From the NCBI RefSeq assembly GCF_025264665.1, contig NZ_CP073697.1, positions 186,001 to 250,000 of the forward strand: a stretch of DNA of 64,000 nucleotides. Reading direction: 5' to 3'. Under the pieces are notes generated by a model. The model searched no databases and was not told where the DNA came from. It saw only the letters and a program-made list of their open reading frames with translations. Positions 27,939-37,415 of this stretch are shown here, piece by piece. This stretch comes from Edaphobacter flagellatus. Lineage in GTDB: Bacteria > Acidobacteriota > Terriglobia > Terriglobales > Acidobacteriaceae. Made by a program: the position numbers and the translations under genes. Positions within the stretch are counted from its first letter, which is position 1, and the number at the start of each line of letters is the position of its first letter.

Positions 27939-28973
27939 ATGCCCGTCGATCCAATTCAGCTCACCCGGCAACTCGTCGATATCCAATCCACCACATATCA
28001 CGAGGGGCAAGCGGGAGCCTTCCTGCACGAGTACCTTACAGGCCAGCGCTACAACGTCGAGCGCATGGCCGTGCCTCAGCCCGATCACGCACTCACTCCC
28101 GGAGCAGGTGACGGCGAGCGCTTCAACGTCTACGCATCCATGCCAGGCATCACGCCGGACGTTGTTCTCTCCACGCACATGGACACCGTACCGCCCTACT
28201 TCGGCTGCCGCGAAGACGACGAGTTCCTCTACGGACGCGGCACCTGTGACGCCAAAGGCATCATCGCTGCTCAGGTCGCTGCTGCCGACCGTCTGCGCGA
28301 TGCCGGCGTAAACGTCGGTCTCCTCTTCGTCGTAGGCGAAGAGCGCGACTCTGCAGGCGCCATCGTAGCGAATCAGAATCCACGCGGCTCGAAGTTCCTC
28401 ATTAATGGCGAACCCACCGACAATCGCCTGGCTCTTGCCTCCAAAGGTGCTCTGCGCGTCGAGCTGCGAGCAAAAGGGAAGATGGCGCACTCGGCCTATC
28501 CCGAGCTCGGCGACTCAGCCATCGACAAACTCGTCGAGGCGCTCCACGATGTGCTTGCCATGCCGCTGCCTGTCGAGCCGGAGATCGGTCCATCGACGCT
28601 GAACATCGGCCTGATCGAAGGCGGTCGCGCCCCCAACGTAATCGCCGACAAAGCGGAGGCACATATCCTCATTCGCCTCGTCGGCCCCTCCGAAGAGGTC
28701 AGGCAGAGCATACTCAAAGCAGTTGCCGGACGCGCAGATGTCAGCTTCTCGCTTGATCTGCCCTTTGTCCGCATGCGCAAGGTCGGCGATCTGCCGACGA
28801 TGGTCGCAAAGTTCACCACAGACATTCCGTCGCTCACAGCCTGGGGAGAACCCTTTTTGCTTGGCCCCGGCTCCATCCATGTCGCTCATACGCCGGACGA
28901 AAAGATCTCGAAGAAGGAACTCCTCGAAGCGGTCGATCTTTACTACAACCTCGCTGCCAGCCTCGTGGGCTAG
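27939..28973 (+). CDS. M20-family zinc peptidase/deacylase (ArgE/DapE-like)
   Basis: A 344-residue metallohydrolase of the ArgE/DapE group. Zinc ligands are seen in STHMDTVPP, GRGTCDAKG, VGEERDSAG, NGEPTDN and the late VAHTPDEK. A smaller dimerisation domain lies in the middle. It removes acyl or peptide groups from amino-acid-like substrates; specificity is not resolved. Two starts compete: TTG 27921 with AGAGGAG 8 nt before it, and ATG 27939 with a -10-like TATCCT ending 6 nt before it. Family alignment of the N-terminus (PVDPIQLTRQLVDIQSTT) favours the ATG. Confidence 0.85.
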   Translation: MPVDPIQLTRQLVDIQSTTYHEGQAGAFLHEYLTGQRYNVERMAVPQPDHALTPGAGDGERFNVYASMPGITPDVVLSTHMDTVPPYFGCREDDEFLYGRGTCDAKGIIAAQVAAADRLRDAGVNVGLLFVVGEERDSAGAIVANQNPRGSKFLINGEPTDNRLALASKGALRVELRAKGKMAHSAYPELGDSAIDKLVEALHDVLAMPLPVEPEIGPSTLNIGLIEGGRAPNVIADKAEAHILIRLVGPSEEVRQSILKAVAGRADVSFSLDLPFVRMRKVGDLPTMVAKFTTDIPSLTAWGEPFLLGPGSIHVAHTPDEKISKKELLEAVDLYYNLAASLVG

Positions 28974-29057
28974 TCACTCGAATCAAGCAAGGTACGCAGA
29001 GTTTCGACCACGTTTTCCTCATCGGCGCGTTGTTCCGGACAGGCTTAACATAGAGAT

Positions 29058-32000
29058 ATGGCCGCCGAGTTCACCCACCTCCATCTGCATACGGACTACT
29101 CCCTACTCGATGGAGCCTGCGACGTCGATAAGCTCGCCGCGCACCTGAGCAAGCTCGGCCAGACCGCCGCGGCCATGACCGACCACGGCAACATCTTCGG
29201 CGCCGTTCACTTCTTCGATGCGATGAAGAAGAAGAACATCAAGCCGATCCTCGGCTGCGAGCTGTATCTCTCCGAAACTGCCGACCATCGCGAGATGTCG
29301 GGCGGCTACAACCACTTCCTCGTGCTCGCCGAAAACGAAGAGGGCTACCGCAACCTCGTTCGCCTGACCAGCGAGGCCGCGCTGCACGGTTTCTATCGAA
29401 AGCCGCGCGTCTCCAAAGAATTTCTGTCGAAACATACAAAGGGACTCATCGCCTTCTCTGGCTGCCTCGCCGGTGAGCTCAACCAGCACCTGATGGCCAA
29501 TAAGTACGACGAGGCCAAAAAGACCGCCGGCATCTTTCAGGACATGTTCGGCAAGGACAACTTCTTCCTCGAAGTCCAGGATCACGGCCTCGAGCCCGAC
29601 AAGCCCGTCCGCGAAGCTCTCTACCGCATGGAGAAGGAGCTGGGCATCCCGCTCATCGCGACCAACGATTCGCATTACGTGGCTAACGACGACTCGCGTG
29701 CCCACGAAATTCTGCTCTGCGTGCAGACCGCGGGCAGCATGAACGACCCTAATCGCTTCAAGTTCGACACACAGGAGTTCTACATCAAGTCGGCCGACGA
29801 GATGCACGAGCTCTTCGCCGACAACCCTGAAGTCTGTACGCGCACGATGCAGTTCGTCGACCGTTGCAACCTCAAGCTCAGCGCCGTCGACAATCCGTTC
29901 CCCGAGTTTCCCGTCCCCGAAGGCTACGATCTCTACAGCTACTTCGAACAGGTCTGCCGCGACGGCCTCAAGAAGCGCCTCGAAACCAACATCGCTCACC
30001 TCCGCGCCAATGGCCTGCTGCGCAAGTCCATCGCCGACTACGAAGAGCGGCTGAACCGCGAGCTCGATTGCATCAAGCAGATGAAGTTCCCCGGCTACTT
30101 CATGATCGTGTGGGACTTCATCCGCTACGCCAAGGAGAAGGGAATCCCCGTCGGCCCGGGCCGTGGCTCGGCCGCAGGCTCGCTCGTGGCCTACGTGATG
30201 GAGATTACCGACATCGACCCTCTCCAGAACGAGCTGCTCTTCGAGCGCTTCCTCAACCCGGAGCGCGTGTCCATGCCGGATATCGATATCGACTTCTGCA
30301 TGAACCGTCGCGGCGAGGTCATCGAATACGTTCGCTCGAAATATGGCACCGATCAGGTCGCGCAGATTATCACCTTCAACACAATGGCCGCCAAGGCCGC
30401 CATCAAAGACGTAGGCCGCGCACTCGAGATGCCCTACGGAGAAGTCGATCGCATCGCCAAGATGATTCCGGCAACCATCGGCATCACCATCGATCAGGCG
30501 CTCGCCGACAAAGGCCCGCTCTCACAAGCCTACGAGGCCGACCCCAAGATCAAAGAGCTGATCGACACCGCCATGCGTCTCGAAGGCCTCGTACGCGGAG
30601 CAGGAGTCCACGCCGCTGGCGTTGTCATCGCACCCAAGCCGCTTACCGAGCTGGTCCCCGTCACGCGCACCAAAGACGAAGCCATGGTCACGGCCTATGA
30701 CATGAAGGCCGTCGAGAAGATGGGCCTGCTCAAGATGGACTTCCTCGGTCTGACGACGCTCACCGTCATCGACGACTGCTTGAAGCTTATCAAGCAGACG
30801 ACCGGCGAAGAGATCGACATGGCGAAGATCCCGCTCGACGATGCGAAGACCTACGAGCAGGTCTTCCATAAGGCGCTCACCTCCGGCGTCTTCCAGTTTG
30901 AATCCGGCGGCATGCGCGACGTGCTGCGCCGCTACAAGCCAACTACCGTCGAAGACCTCACCGCTCTCAATGCGCTCTATCGTCCCGGCCCGATTCAGGG
31001 CGGCATGATCGACGACTTCATCGAGCGTAAGTGGGGACGCCGCGCCGTAGAATACATGTTCCCCGAGCTGGAACCGATCCTCAAAGAGACGCTCGGCGTC
31101 ATCGTCTACCAGGAGCAGGTCATGCAGATCAGCTCCGCCATCGGTGGCTACTCGCTCGGCGGAGCCGACCTGCTGCGTCGAGCGATGGGTAAAAAGATTG
31201 CCGAAGAGATGGCCAAGCAGCGCGACTTGTTCATGAAGGGAGCCGTCGAAAAGAAGTTCCCCAAGGACAAGGCCGGTCAGCTCTTCGACCTGATGGAACA
31301 GTTCGCAGGATACGGCTTCAACAAATCGCATTCGGCGGCATACGCGCTGCTCGCGTATCACACCGCGTGGCTCAAGACACACTATCCGGTTGAGTTTATG
31401 GCCGCACTGCTTACCAGTGAAACCTCGAAGCCCGAAAACGTCGTGAAGTACATCGGCGAGTGCCGCGAGATGAACATCCCTGTCGTTCCTCCGGATGTCC
31501 AACGCTCTGATGCCAACTTCACACCGCTGATTACAGAAAACGGCAAGGCAATCGGCTTCGGTCTCGCTGCCATCAAGAACGTCGGCCACAATGCCATCCT
31601 CTCCATTCTCGAAGCCCGCTCTGCACTACGCGAAGAAGGCAGGCAAGGCTTCGCCAGCCTGTGGGAGTTCTGCGAGAAAGTCGACCTGAGCCGCCTGAAC
31701 AAGCGCGTGCTCGAGTCGCTCATCAAGGCCGGAGCGATGGATACCTTTGGGAATCGCGCGCAAACCACCGCTGCGCTCGACTCCGCCATGGAGCGCGCAC
31801 AGAAAGCGCAGCGCGACGCCGCAGCCGGACAACACGGCCTCTTCGGCATCTTCGACTCCGATATCTCTGCCTCCGGCAAATCAGCCGACGCACTGCCCAA
31901 TGTTCCCGAATGGGACGAGCACACACGCCTGCAGAACGAAAAAGAAGTCCTCGGCTTCTTCGTCTCCGGCCATCCCATGGACAAGTACCGCGAAAAGCTG

Positions 32001-32594
32001 CGCAACATCAAGGTCGTTGACACGGCCACCGCCGTCGAAATGAAACCCGAGCCGCAGGTCTTCCGCCGCGGTCGCGACGAATCCCCTCAGAACGAGATTC
32101 AGATTGCAGGTGTCATCACCGGCCTCAAAGTCGCCAAGTCCAAGCGCTCCGGCGAGCTCTACGCACAGGCCGCGCTCGAAGACACTACAGGCAAGATCGA
32201 ACTCATCGCCTTCCCGCAGTCTTACGAAAAACTCGCCGAGAAGCTCAAGATCGAAGTCCCGGTCCTCATCCGTGGCGTACTCCGCGGCGAAGAGGATTCA
32301 GCGCCCAAGCTGGCCATCTCCTCCATTCAGGCGCTTGAAGACGTCAAGATCAAGCTGCCCGAAGCCCTGCGCATCAAGGTTCCGTTGCACAATCCTGACT
32401 CTGCGCTGCTCGAAAAACTTCATGCCATCCTGGTGGCCGCTCCCGGCAAGGGCAAACTCTTACTCGATCTCGAAGAACCCGGCGAGTTCTGCGCCGTGCT
32501 CGAACCTGCCGACGTCATGGTCGCGGCAGATCGCCTCTTCATCGACCGTGTCGAAGAACTGGTCGGGCAGGGAAGCGTACGGGTTATCGAATGA
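29058..32594 (+). CDS. dnaE: DNA polymerase III alpha subunit DnaE
   Basis: The 1178-residue replicative polymerase subunit. A PHP domain covers about 5-270, with HLHLHTDYSLLDG, MTDHGNIFG and TNDSHYV, all retaining the metal-binding histidines. The polymerase catalytic Asp residues are in PDIDIDFC (about 407-411); GPGRGSAAGSLVAY precedes it. A helix-hairpin-helix lies at about 840-900 and an OB-fold near 1000-1080 (IQIAGVITGLKV). TAACAT lies 6 nt before the ATG with no Shine-Dalgarno sequence, which suggests a leaderless mRNA. The stop overlaps the next gene by ATGA. Confidence 0.96.
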   Translation: MAAEFTHLHLHTDYSLLDGACDVDKLAAHLSKLGQTAAAMTDHGNIFGAVHFFDAMKKKNIKPILGCELYLSETADHREMSGGYNHFLVLAENEEGYRNLVRLTSEAALHGFYRKPRVSKEFLSKHTKGLIAFSGCLAGELNQHLMANKYDEAKKTAGIFQDMFGKDNFFLEVQDHGLEPDKPVREALYRMEKELGIPLIATNDSHYVANDDSRAHEILLCVQTAGSMNDPNRFKFDTQEFYIKSADEMHELFADNPEVCTRTMQFVDRCNLKLSAVDNPFPEFPVPEGYDLYSYFEQVCRDGLKKRLETNIAHLRANGLLRKSIADYEERLNRELDCIKQMKFPGYFMIVWDFIRYAKEKGIPVGPGRGSAAGSLVAYVMEITDIDPLQNELLFERFLNPERVSMPDIDIDFCMNRRGEVIEYVRSKYGTDQVAQIITFNTMAAKAAIKDVGRALEMPYGEVDRIAKMIPATIGITIDQALADKGPLSQAYEADPKIKELIDTAMRLEGLVRGAGVHAAGVVIAPKPLTELVPVTRTKDEAMVTAYDMKAVEKMGLLKMDFLGLTTLTVIDDCLKLIKQTTGEEIDMAKIPLDDAKTYEQVFHKALTSGVFQFESGGMRDVLRRYKPTTVEDLTALNALYRPGPIQGGMIDDFIERKWGRRAVEYMFPELEPILKETLGVIVYQEQVMQISSAIGGYSLGGADLLRRAMGKKIAEEMAKQRDLFMKGAVEKKFPKDKAGQLFDLMEQFAGYGFNKSHSAAYALLAYHTAWLKTHYPVEFMAALLTSETSKPENVVKYIGECREMNIPVVPPDVQRSDANFTPLITENGKAIGFGLAAIKNVGHNAILSILEARSALREEGRQGFASLWEFCEKVDLSRLNKRVLESLIKAGAMDTFGNRAQTTAALDSAMERAQKAQRDAAAGQHGLFGIFDSDISASGKSADALPNVPEWDEHTRLQNEKEVLGFFVSGHPMDKYREKLRNIKVVDTATAVEMKPEPQVFRRGRDESPQNEIQIAGVITGLKVAKSKRSGELYAQAALEDTTGKIELIAFPQSYEKLAEKLKIEVPVLIRGVLRGEEDSAPKLAISSIQALEDVKIKLPEALRIKVPLHNPDSALLEKLHAILVAAPGKGKLLLDLEEPGEFCAVLEPADVMVAADRLFIDRVEELVGQGSVRVIE

Positions 32595-33487
32595 TGCGCC
32601 GCACAGCCCTCATCGCCCTGCTGCTTGTTGGCACAGCATGGTCGCAAACGCCATCGAAGACGCAGGTCATCATGCTTGGCACGGGAACGCCATATCCTGA
32701 TCCTGATCGTTCAGGACCAGCCGTTGAAATTGTCGTCAATGGAACGCCGTATCTGGTGGACTGCGGTCCGGGCGTCGTTCGCAGGGCATCCGCTGCGCGC
32801 AGCAAAGTTCCCGCTGCTGCACCACGCAACATCCACACGCTTTTTCTCACGCACCTGCACTCTGATCACACCGCAGGCCTGCCCGACATCATGTTCACGC
32901 CGTCCGTCGTCGGCCGTCGCGGAGCGATGGAGATTTACGGGCCAAAGGGAACAGCGGATATGGTCTCACTCGTCCACCAGGCCTGGGCAAAAGATATCGA
33001 TGTCCGTCTTCATGGCCTCGAACAGGGACATGCCGATGCCTACGTCTACCACACGCACGAAGTGAAGCAAGGAGTCGTCTACAAAGACGAAAACGTCACG
33101 GTTACGGCCTTCCCGGTAAAACACGGATCGTGGGATGAAAGCTTCGGCTATCGCTTCGATACGCCCGATCGCTCCATCGTCATCTCTGGCGACACGCGCC
33201 CCTCTGCCTCGGTCGTTGCAGCCTGCCACGGTTGCGATCTGCTGCTGCACGAGGTCTACCCGCAGGCAGGCTTACTGACACAGGCAGCCGGTGATCGCGA
33301 GTACCACCGCCAGTTCCACACCTCAACCGCAGAACTCGCAAAAATCGCGGCAGAAGCGCAACCCAAAACACTCGTTCTCTACCATGTGCTCTTTTGGGGA
33401 GTCACCCCGGCGGGCGTTCTCGACGAAATGAGACAGGCGGGATATACCGGAAAAGCAATCGTCGCCAACGATCTCGATATCTACTAG
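32591..33487 (+). CDS. secreted metallo-beta-lactamase-fold hydrolase (RNase Z-like)
   Basis: A 298-residue protein with a signal peptide (about 1-20, MRRTALIALLLVGTAWSQ). The zinc motif THLHSDHTAGLPD lies at about residue 87, with ISGDTRPS and a final LYHVLFWG. The fold is that of RNase Z and arylsulfatase-type MBL enzymes; export to the periplasm argues for a small-molecule ester or phosphodiester rather than tRNA. Its ATG overlaps the dnaE stop, so it is translationally coupled to the polymerase gene, with no evident functional link. Confidence 0.85.
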   Translation: MMRRTALIALLLVGTAWSQTPSKTQVIMLGTGTPYPDPDRSGPAVEIVVNGTPYLVDCGPGVVRRASAARSKVPAAAPRNIHTLFLTHLHSDHTAGLPDIMFTPSVVGRRGAMEIYGPKGTADMVSLVHQAWAKDIDVRLHGLEQGHADAYVYHTHEVKQGVVYKDENVTVTAFPVKHGSWDESFGYRFDTPDRSIVISGDTRPSASVVAACHGCDLLLHEVYPQAGLLTQAAGDREYHRQFHTSTAELAKIAAEAQPKTLVLYHVLFWGVTPAGVLDEMRQAGYTGKAIVANDLDIY

Positions 33488-33581
33488 GCCCCACGGTTCT
33501 GTCATAGTCCTGAATTCAGGTCCAACCACATACCAGCATCACGGCCGGGCCTTCAACGTAAATTCCGCTACAATATGCAGA

Positions 33582-34463
33582 ATGGCTGATCTCGAATCAC
33601 GCAAGCCGACGCACCCGGCATCGGAAGCAGTTCCCGAGGCATGGCGCAAAACGGAGCTGGCCCGGCATCCGCAACGCCCTTATCCCATGGACTTCATCGA
33701 AGCGATCTTTACCGACTTCAGCGAGATTCACGGCGATCGCGCCTTCGGCGACGATCAGGCCATGTCCTGTGGTACGGCATGGTTCAACGGTGAGCCGGTC
33801 ATGGTCATCGGCAACCTCAAAGGCCGCACACTCAAGGAACGCGTCGCACGCAAGTTCGGTTCACCCGATCCTGAAGGCTATCGGAAAGCTCTTCGCGCGA
33901 TGAAGATCGCCGAAAAATTCCAGCGTCCCATCTTCACTTTCATCGATCTTGCCGGCGCTTATCCTGGTATCGGTGCCGAAGAGCGCGGCCAGGGTGAAGC
34001 CATCGCTCGCAACCTCATCGAGATGTCGCGCCTACGCGTTCCTACCATTGCCACTATCACCGGTGAAGGTGGCTCAGGTGGAGCCCTTGCGCTCGCGCTG
34101 GCCGATCGTGTGCTGATGCTCGAGAACGCCATCTACTCCGTCATCTCGCCCGAAGGTTGCGCCTCCATCATGTGGAAGGACGCCAACAAAAAGCAGCAGG
34201 CCGCCGCGGCCCTTAAGTACACGGCCGGAGACGTACAGCTGATGGGGTGCGTCGACGACGTCATCGCAGAGCCGGAGGGCGGCAGCCAGAACGACCCTGC
34301 GGCAGCATTCGCCGTTGTCGCCGATCGCCTGCGTCACCACCTCGCCGACCTGCGCAGGCTGTCCACCGACCAGTTGCTCGAGGAGCGCTATCGCAAGTTC
34401 CGCAACATCGCGCAGTTTTACACCAGCGATTCCGCATTGCCAGCCGCTGCCTCCGGCGCCTAA
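33582..34463 (+). CDS. accA: acetyl-CoA carboxylase carboxyltransferase subunit alpha AccA
   Basis: A 293-residue subunit that, with AccD, moves the carboxyl group from biotin to acetyl-CoA, giving malonyl-CoA for fatty acid synthesis. Motifs: DFSEIHGDRAFGDD, IGNLKGRTLKERV, FIDLAGAYPGIGAEERGQG, ITGEGGSGGALAL and SVISPEGCASIMW. It is slightly shorter than the E. coli protein at the N-terminus. accD is not in the window. TACAAT ends 7 nt before the ATG and no ribosome binding site is visible, as in other leaderless candidates here. Confidence 0.95.
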   Translation: MADLESRKPTHPASEAVPEAWRKTELARHPQRPYPMDFIEAIFTDFSEIHGDRAFGDDQAMSCGTAWFNGEPVMVIGNLKGRTLKERVARKFGSPDPEGYRKALRAMKIAEKFQRPIFTFIDLAGAYPGIGAEERGQGEAIARNLIEMSRLRVPTIATITGEGGSGGALALALADRVLMLENAIYSVISPEGCASIMWKDANKKQQAAAALKYTAGDVQLMGCVDDVIAEPEGGSQNDPAAAFAVVADRLRHHLADLRRLSTDQLLEERYRKFRNIAQFYTSDSALPAAASGA

Positions 34464-34487
34464 TCAACATTCAACGGAGCATCTACG

Positions 34488-35522
34488 TTGTCCGCGCCTC
34501 ATTCAGTCCCACCACAGCCGCGAACTGGCAAAGCCTTCCAGCTTGCGCTTGTCGTTGCTGCGCTGGCATGGTCTCTCTCCTCTCGCCTGCTCTCGGCCAG
34601 TTCGGCACGCGGTTTGACGAACCGCTTCAATGCCGACTGGGCCACAACGCTCCTCGCTGCTATCTTCCTCATCTTCCTGCTTGGCGTTGGCTTTACGCTG
34701 CTTGAGGCCATCGCCCGCCGACCCAGCACCATCCGCCAGTCGCTCGCGCTTCCACCGCGCGCTTCCGCACCCCGCGAGTGGCTCACAGGCGCAGCGCTGG
34801 GCTGGGGAATCGTCACTGCTACTGTCCTTCCCATGGCGCTCGCAGGCGACCTCTACGTCAGTTTCTGGCTTGAGCCCCGCGCCTTCCTTCTCTTCTTCTT
34901 CAATCTGCTCGTCATCGCCGTCACATCGCTCGCGCAGGAGATCATCTTCCGCGGCTATCCCTTCCGTCGTCTCATCGACGCCATCGGCCCCGTTGCGGCA
35001 ACCTGCTTCATGTCGCTTCTCTTCGCCATCACCTGCGCTATCGAAGACGGAGCCGGCCGACTCGCCCTTGTCATCGCGTTCCTGAGCAGCATCCTCTTTT
35101 CCATCTCCTGGCTTCGCACCCATGGCCTCTGGATGGCCTGGGGCATGCGTTTTGCCTGGACTGCCAGCATGGGCGCACTCTTCGGACTCCCCGTCGCCGG
35201 CTCGCTGAACCATGCGACGCTCATCCAGACCAACGCCATTGGCAGGCCCTGGGTCACCGGCGAAGACTACGGCCCCGAAGCCTCCGCCGTCATGATCCTC
35301 GCACTCATCGCCGGACTCATCCTCCTCGTCCGCGTCACGCGCGATTACGCCTGGAACTACACCCACCCCGAGATCGTCCCCGGCGGCTACCCCATGGACA
35401 TCGCGCCCCCACCCGCGCACGCAGCGATGGAGGAGGCCGCCAAAGCCAAACAAAACTCGCTCGTTCAAATACTTCCCATGACGCCCCAGGGACGCTCCGC
35501 AGACTCCGAACCCAACCCCTGA
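34488..35522 (+). CDS. CPBP/Abi-like integral membrane protein with altered catalytic motifs
   Basis: A 344-residue membrane protein with about eight helices. SLAQEIIFRGYPFRRL matches motif 1 of the CPBP (CaaX-like) proteases, but the first Glu of the EE pair is Gln. Motif 2 has FAITC where FxxxH is expected and motif 3 has GMRFAWTAS where HxxxN is expected, so both metal-binding histidines appear lost. It may be a non-catalytic homologue. It starts with TTG, supported by CGGAG 9 nt upstream, 24 bp after accA. The C-terminal 60 residues are cytoplasmic-looking and Pro-rich. Confidence 0.7.
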   Translation: MSAPHSVPPQPRTGKAFQLALVVAALAWSLSSRLLSASSARGLTNRFNADWATTLLAAIFLIFLLGVGFTLLEAIARRPSTIRQSLALPPRASAPREWLTGAALGWGIVTATVLPMALAGDLYVSFWLEPRAFLLFFFNLLVIAVTSLAQEIIFRGYPFRRLIDAIGPVAATCFMSLLFAITCAIEDGAGRLALVIAFLSSILFSISWLRTHGLWMAWGMRFAWTASMGALFGLPVAGSLNHATLIQTNAIGRPWVTGEDYGPEASAVMILALIAGLILLVRVTRDYAWNYTHPEIVPGGYPMDIAPPPAHAAMEEAAKAKQNSLVQILPMTPQGRSADSEPNP

Positions 35523-35603
35523 ACGCGGCCTCCAACGTAAACCTTCCGGCACTTGTAAAAAGGGAAGAGAAGGCGCAAGCTTGTCTGTATCTGAGGTGCT
35601 TCC

Positions 35604-36842
35604 ATGGCTACGCGCAGATGGGTTCTCCTCGTCGCCGGCTTCGCTCTCACACTCCCAACGCTCTCAACGCGGGCGATCCATGCGCAGGTCTTCGTCGTAG
35701 GCGAAAAGACCGCCACCGCCGACATTTCCACCGCCTTCAAGCCCACCAGCATTCCTCTGCCCACCGACAAGATCTCCGAGCGCGGACGCCGTGAGCTGGT
35801 CCGCAATCTTGAAGCAGAGCAGGGCTTCGCCCATCGCGCCATTCCCATTGGCGTCATCTCCCTGCAGGCCAACGGCGACCTCTCACCCAGCCCCGAAAAA
35901 TACCGCCAGATGGTCTACCAGAAGGGCCAGTCTGCCGCCCCCGGCGACCGCATCGTGATCACCGCGCTCACCTTCAAAGGCAACGAGATCGTCCTCGACC
36001 TCAACGGTGGCCCTTATGCGAAACACCGCTTCCTCTCGCATATCCAGCTCAACGACGCCCCCGTCGCAGCCACCAATCCCGAGCGCCCCACCGGTTCGCG
36101 CATCAGCCTCGTCTTTCCCAACGAAATCCCCGAGATCTCCGCACCTGAGGTCAAAGCCCTCCTTGAGCCCGTCATCGATTTCGGCGTCAAGACCAGCGAG
36201 CAGGCCTACGCCGACACCCTCTCGCCACGCCTCCGCGACGCCATCGCCGCCCATGAGGTCCTCGTCGGCATGAACCACCGCATGGTTCTCGCCGCACTGG
36301 GCGCGCCAGAAAATAAGGTCCGCGAGCAGCAGAGCGGTGACCCCAACGGCGCTCGCTACGAGGAGTGGATATACGGGCACGCGCCGCAGACCGTCAAGTT
36401 CGTCCGTTTCGTCGGCGACCGCGTCACCGTGGTCGAGATCGCCGCTCTCGGCAAGCCCGTCGAGATCCACGATAAGAACGAGCTCGACGGCTCCGAGCTC
36501 CCCACCAACACCCGCGAGATCGCAATGGGCGACCATGTCCCTGGCAAGGATGGCGAAGACCCCGCCCCCTCTTCCAAACCGCCGTCGCTCCGCCTCCCCG
36601 GCGAAAAAGAGCCGCCGAATGCACAAGGCAAAGTGCAGTACCCCGACGACAAGGATAAGGACAAGCGCATCGACCGCCAGCCCATCCCCGCCACACCCGG
36701 TTCACCAGCCGATACCTCCAGCCAGGACATTCCATCCACGCAACCGGCCGTCCCTGGAGCGGATCAACAGATATCCCCGGTCACATCACCAACCACCACA
36801 ACCACGCAGCCGCAGATCAATCGTCGTCAACAGGGGCCGTAG
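35604..36842 (+). CDS. secreted protein with BamE/SmpA-like module, unknown function
   Basis: A 412-residue exported protein. A signal peptide (about 1-27, ending AIHAQ) is followed by a beta-rich domain (about 30-200). Residues about 215-285 (MVLAALGAPENKV ... YEEWIYGHA ... VKFVRFVGDRVTVVEI) resemble the BamE/SmpA fold by the pattern GxP, EEWxYG and VxFxxxrV. The last 110 residues are Pro/Asp/Lys/Thr-rich and probably disordered. GAGGTG lies 8 nt before the ATG. I do not recognise a named family for the whole protein. Confidence 0.7.
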   Translation: MATRRWVLLVAGFALTLPTLSTRAIHAQVFVVGEKTATADISTAFKPTSIPLPTDKISERGRRELVRNLEAEQGFAHRAIPIGVISLQANGDLSPSPEKYRQMVYQKGQSAAPGDRIVITALTFKGNEIVLDLNGGPYAKHRFLSHIQLNDAPVAATNPERPTGSRISLVFPNEIPEISAPEVKALLEPVIDFGVKTSEQAYADTLSPRLRDAIAAHEVLVGMNHRMVLAALGAPENKVREQQSGDPNGARYEEWIYGHAPQTVKFVRFVGDRVTVVEIAALGKPVEIHDKNELDGSELPTNTREIAMGDHVPGKDGEDPAPSSKPPSLRLPGEKEPPNAQGKVQYPDDKDKDKRIDRQPIPATPGSPADTSSQDIPSTQPAVPGADQQISPVTSPTTTTTQPQINRRQQGP

Positions 36843-37035
36843 CGATAATTTGGCTGCCGGTGTAAAATCACAAGGAGCAGCAACCGCAGTTCTTCTCCTG
36901 AAGATTCCTTCCGTGGCCTGCCCCGGACAATCCTGAGAAGTACCGGATGTCTTCCGTCCTTCGCGTCCATTCGGGCGAGGGCAGAGCGTCCTTAAGCGCG
37001 CGAGGCGAAACATTCGTTAGGGAGAACAAGTCATT

Positions 37036-37215
37036 ATGGCGAAGATTGCCAAGACCGGCGACCGTAAGAAAGTCATGGATACTAACAAGAGCACCGATTG
37101 CCCAAAGTGCTCCAAGCCCACCCGCATCGTCAAGCGGGTTAAGGACCGTGAGCGCGGAACGCCCGGCGGAGTTTACATCTCCTGCTCGGCATGCGACTTC
37201 TTCGAAAAGCTCTAA
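37036..37215 (+). CDS. small zinc-ribbon protein
   Basis: A 59-residue basic protein with two Cys pairs, DCPKC (residues 22-25) and SCSAC (50-53), spaced like a zinc ribbon. The N-terminus MAKIAKTGDRKKV is Lys-rich, so nucleic-acid binding or a ribosome-associated role is possible. AGGGAG lies about 11 nt before the ATG. A terminator follows 31 bp after the stop, so it is a discrete short transcript or the end of one from the gene above. An overlapping frame (36947-37288) is Ser/Arg-rich and looks like a shadow. Confidence 0.75.
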   Translation: MAKIAKTGDRKKVMDTNKSTDCPKCSKPTRIVKRVKDRERGTPGGVYISCSACDFFEKL

Positions 37216-37245
37216 AGTCCAGACGATCAGATTTTCCACAAAGAA

Positions 37246-37270
37246 AGGGCCCCTTTTCGGGGCTCTTTTC
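37246..37270 (+). terminator. rho-independent terminator after the zinc-ribbon gene
   Basis: AGGGCCCC (37246-37253) pairs with GGGGCTCT (37259-37266), with one G-U pair and a TTTTC loop, followed by TTTTC. It closes the small zinc-ribbon gene. Confidence 0.8.
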
Positions 37271-37327
37271 CTGTGTAGAGGCGTCTAAATGCAATGCCGA
37301 CCCAAAATGGTGTCGGGCTGAACCAAA

Positions 37328-37337
37328 GTTGTACAAC
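37328..37337. promoter_or_regulatory. perfect 10-bp palindrome GTTGTACAAC, possible operator
   Basis: GTTGTACAAC lies 78 bp before the amidinotransferase-like gene, in its promoter region after the preceding terminator. A TTGACG hexamer follows about 20 bp downstream. A regulator site is possible; a chance palindrome of this length is also plausible. Confidence 0.25.
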
Positions 37338-37415
37338 AAATTACCGTTACTGCACTTGACGACTGTCTGTTGAGCCGGGCAGACTCTTCACCGGAAAGCA
37401 GGGAACACAGTTTTT

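Noticed and set aside
30522..31589. 355-codon minus-strand reading frame inside dnaE
   Set aside because: Shadow of the polymerase gene; rich in Val, Gly and Leu without motif.
34503..35552. 349-codon minus-strand reading frame opposite the CPBP-like gene
   Set aside because: Gly/Asp/Glu-rich low complexity; the plus frame has membrane helices and a CPBP motif.
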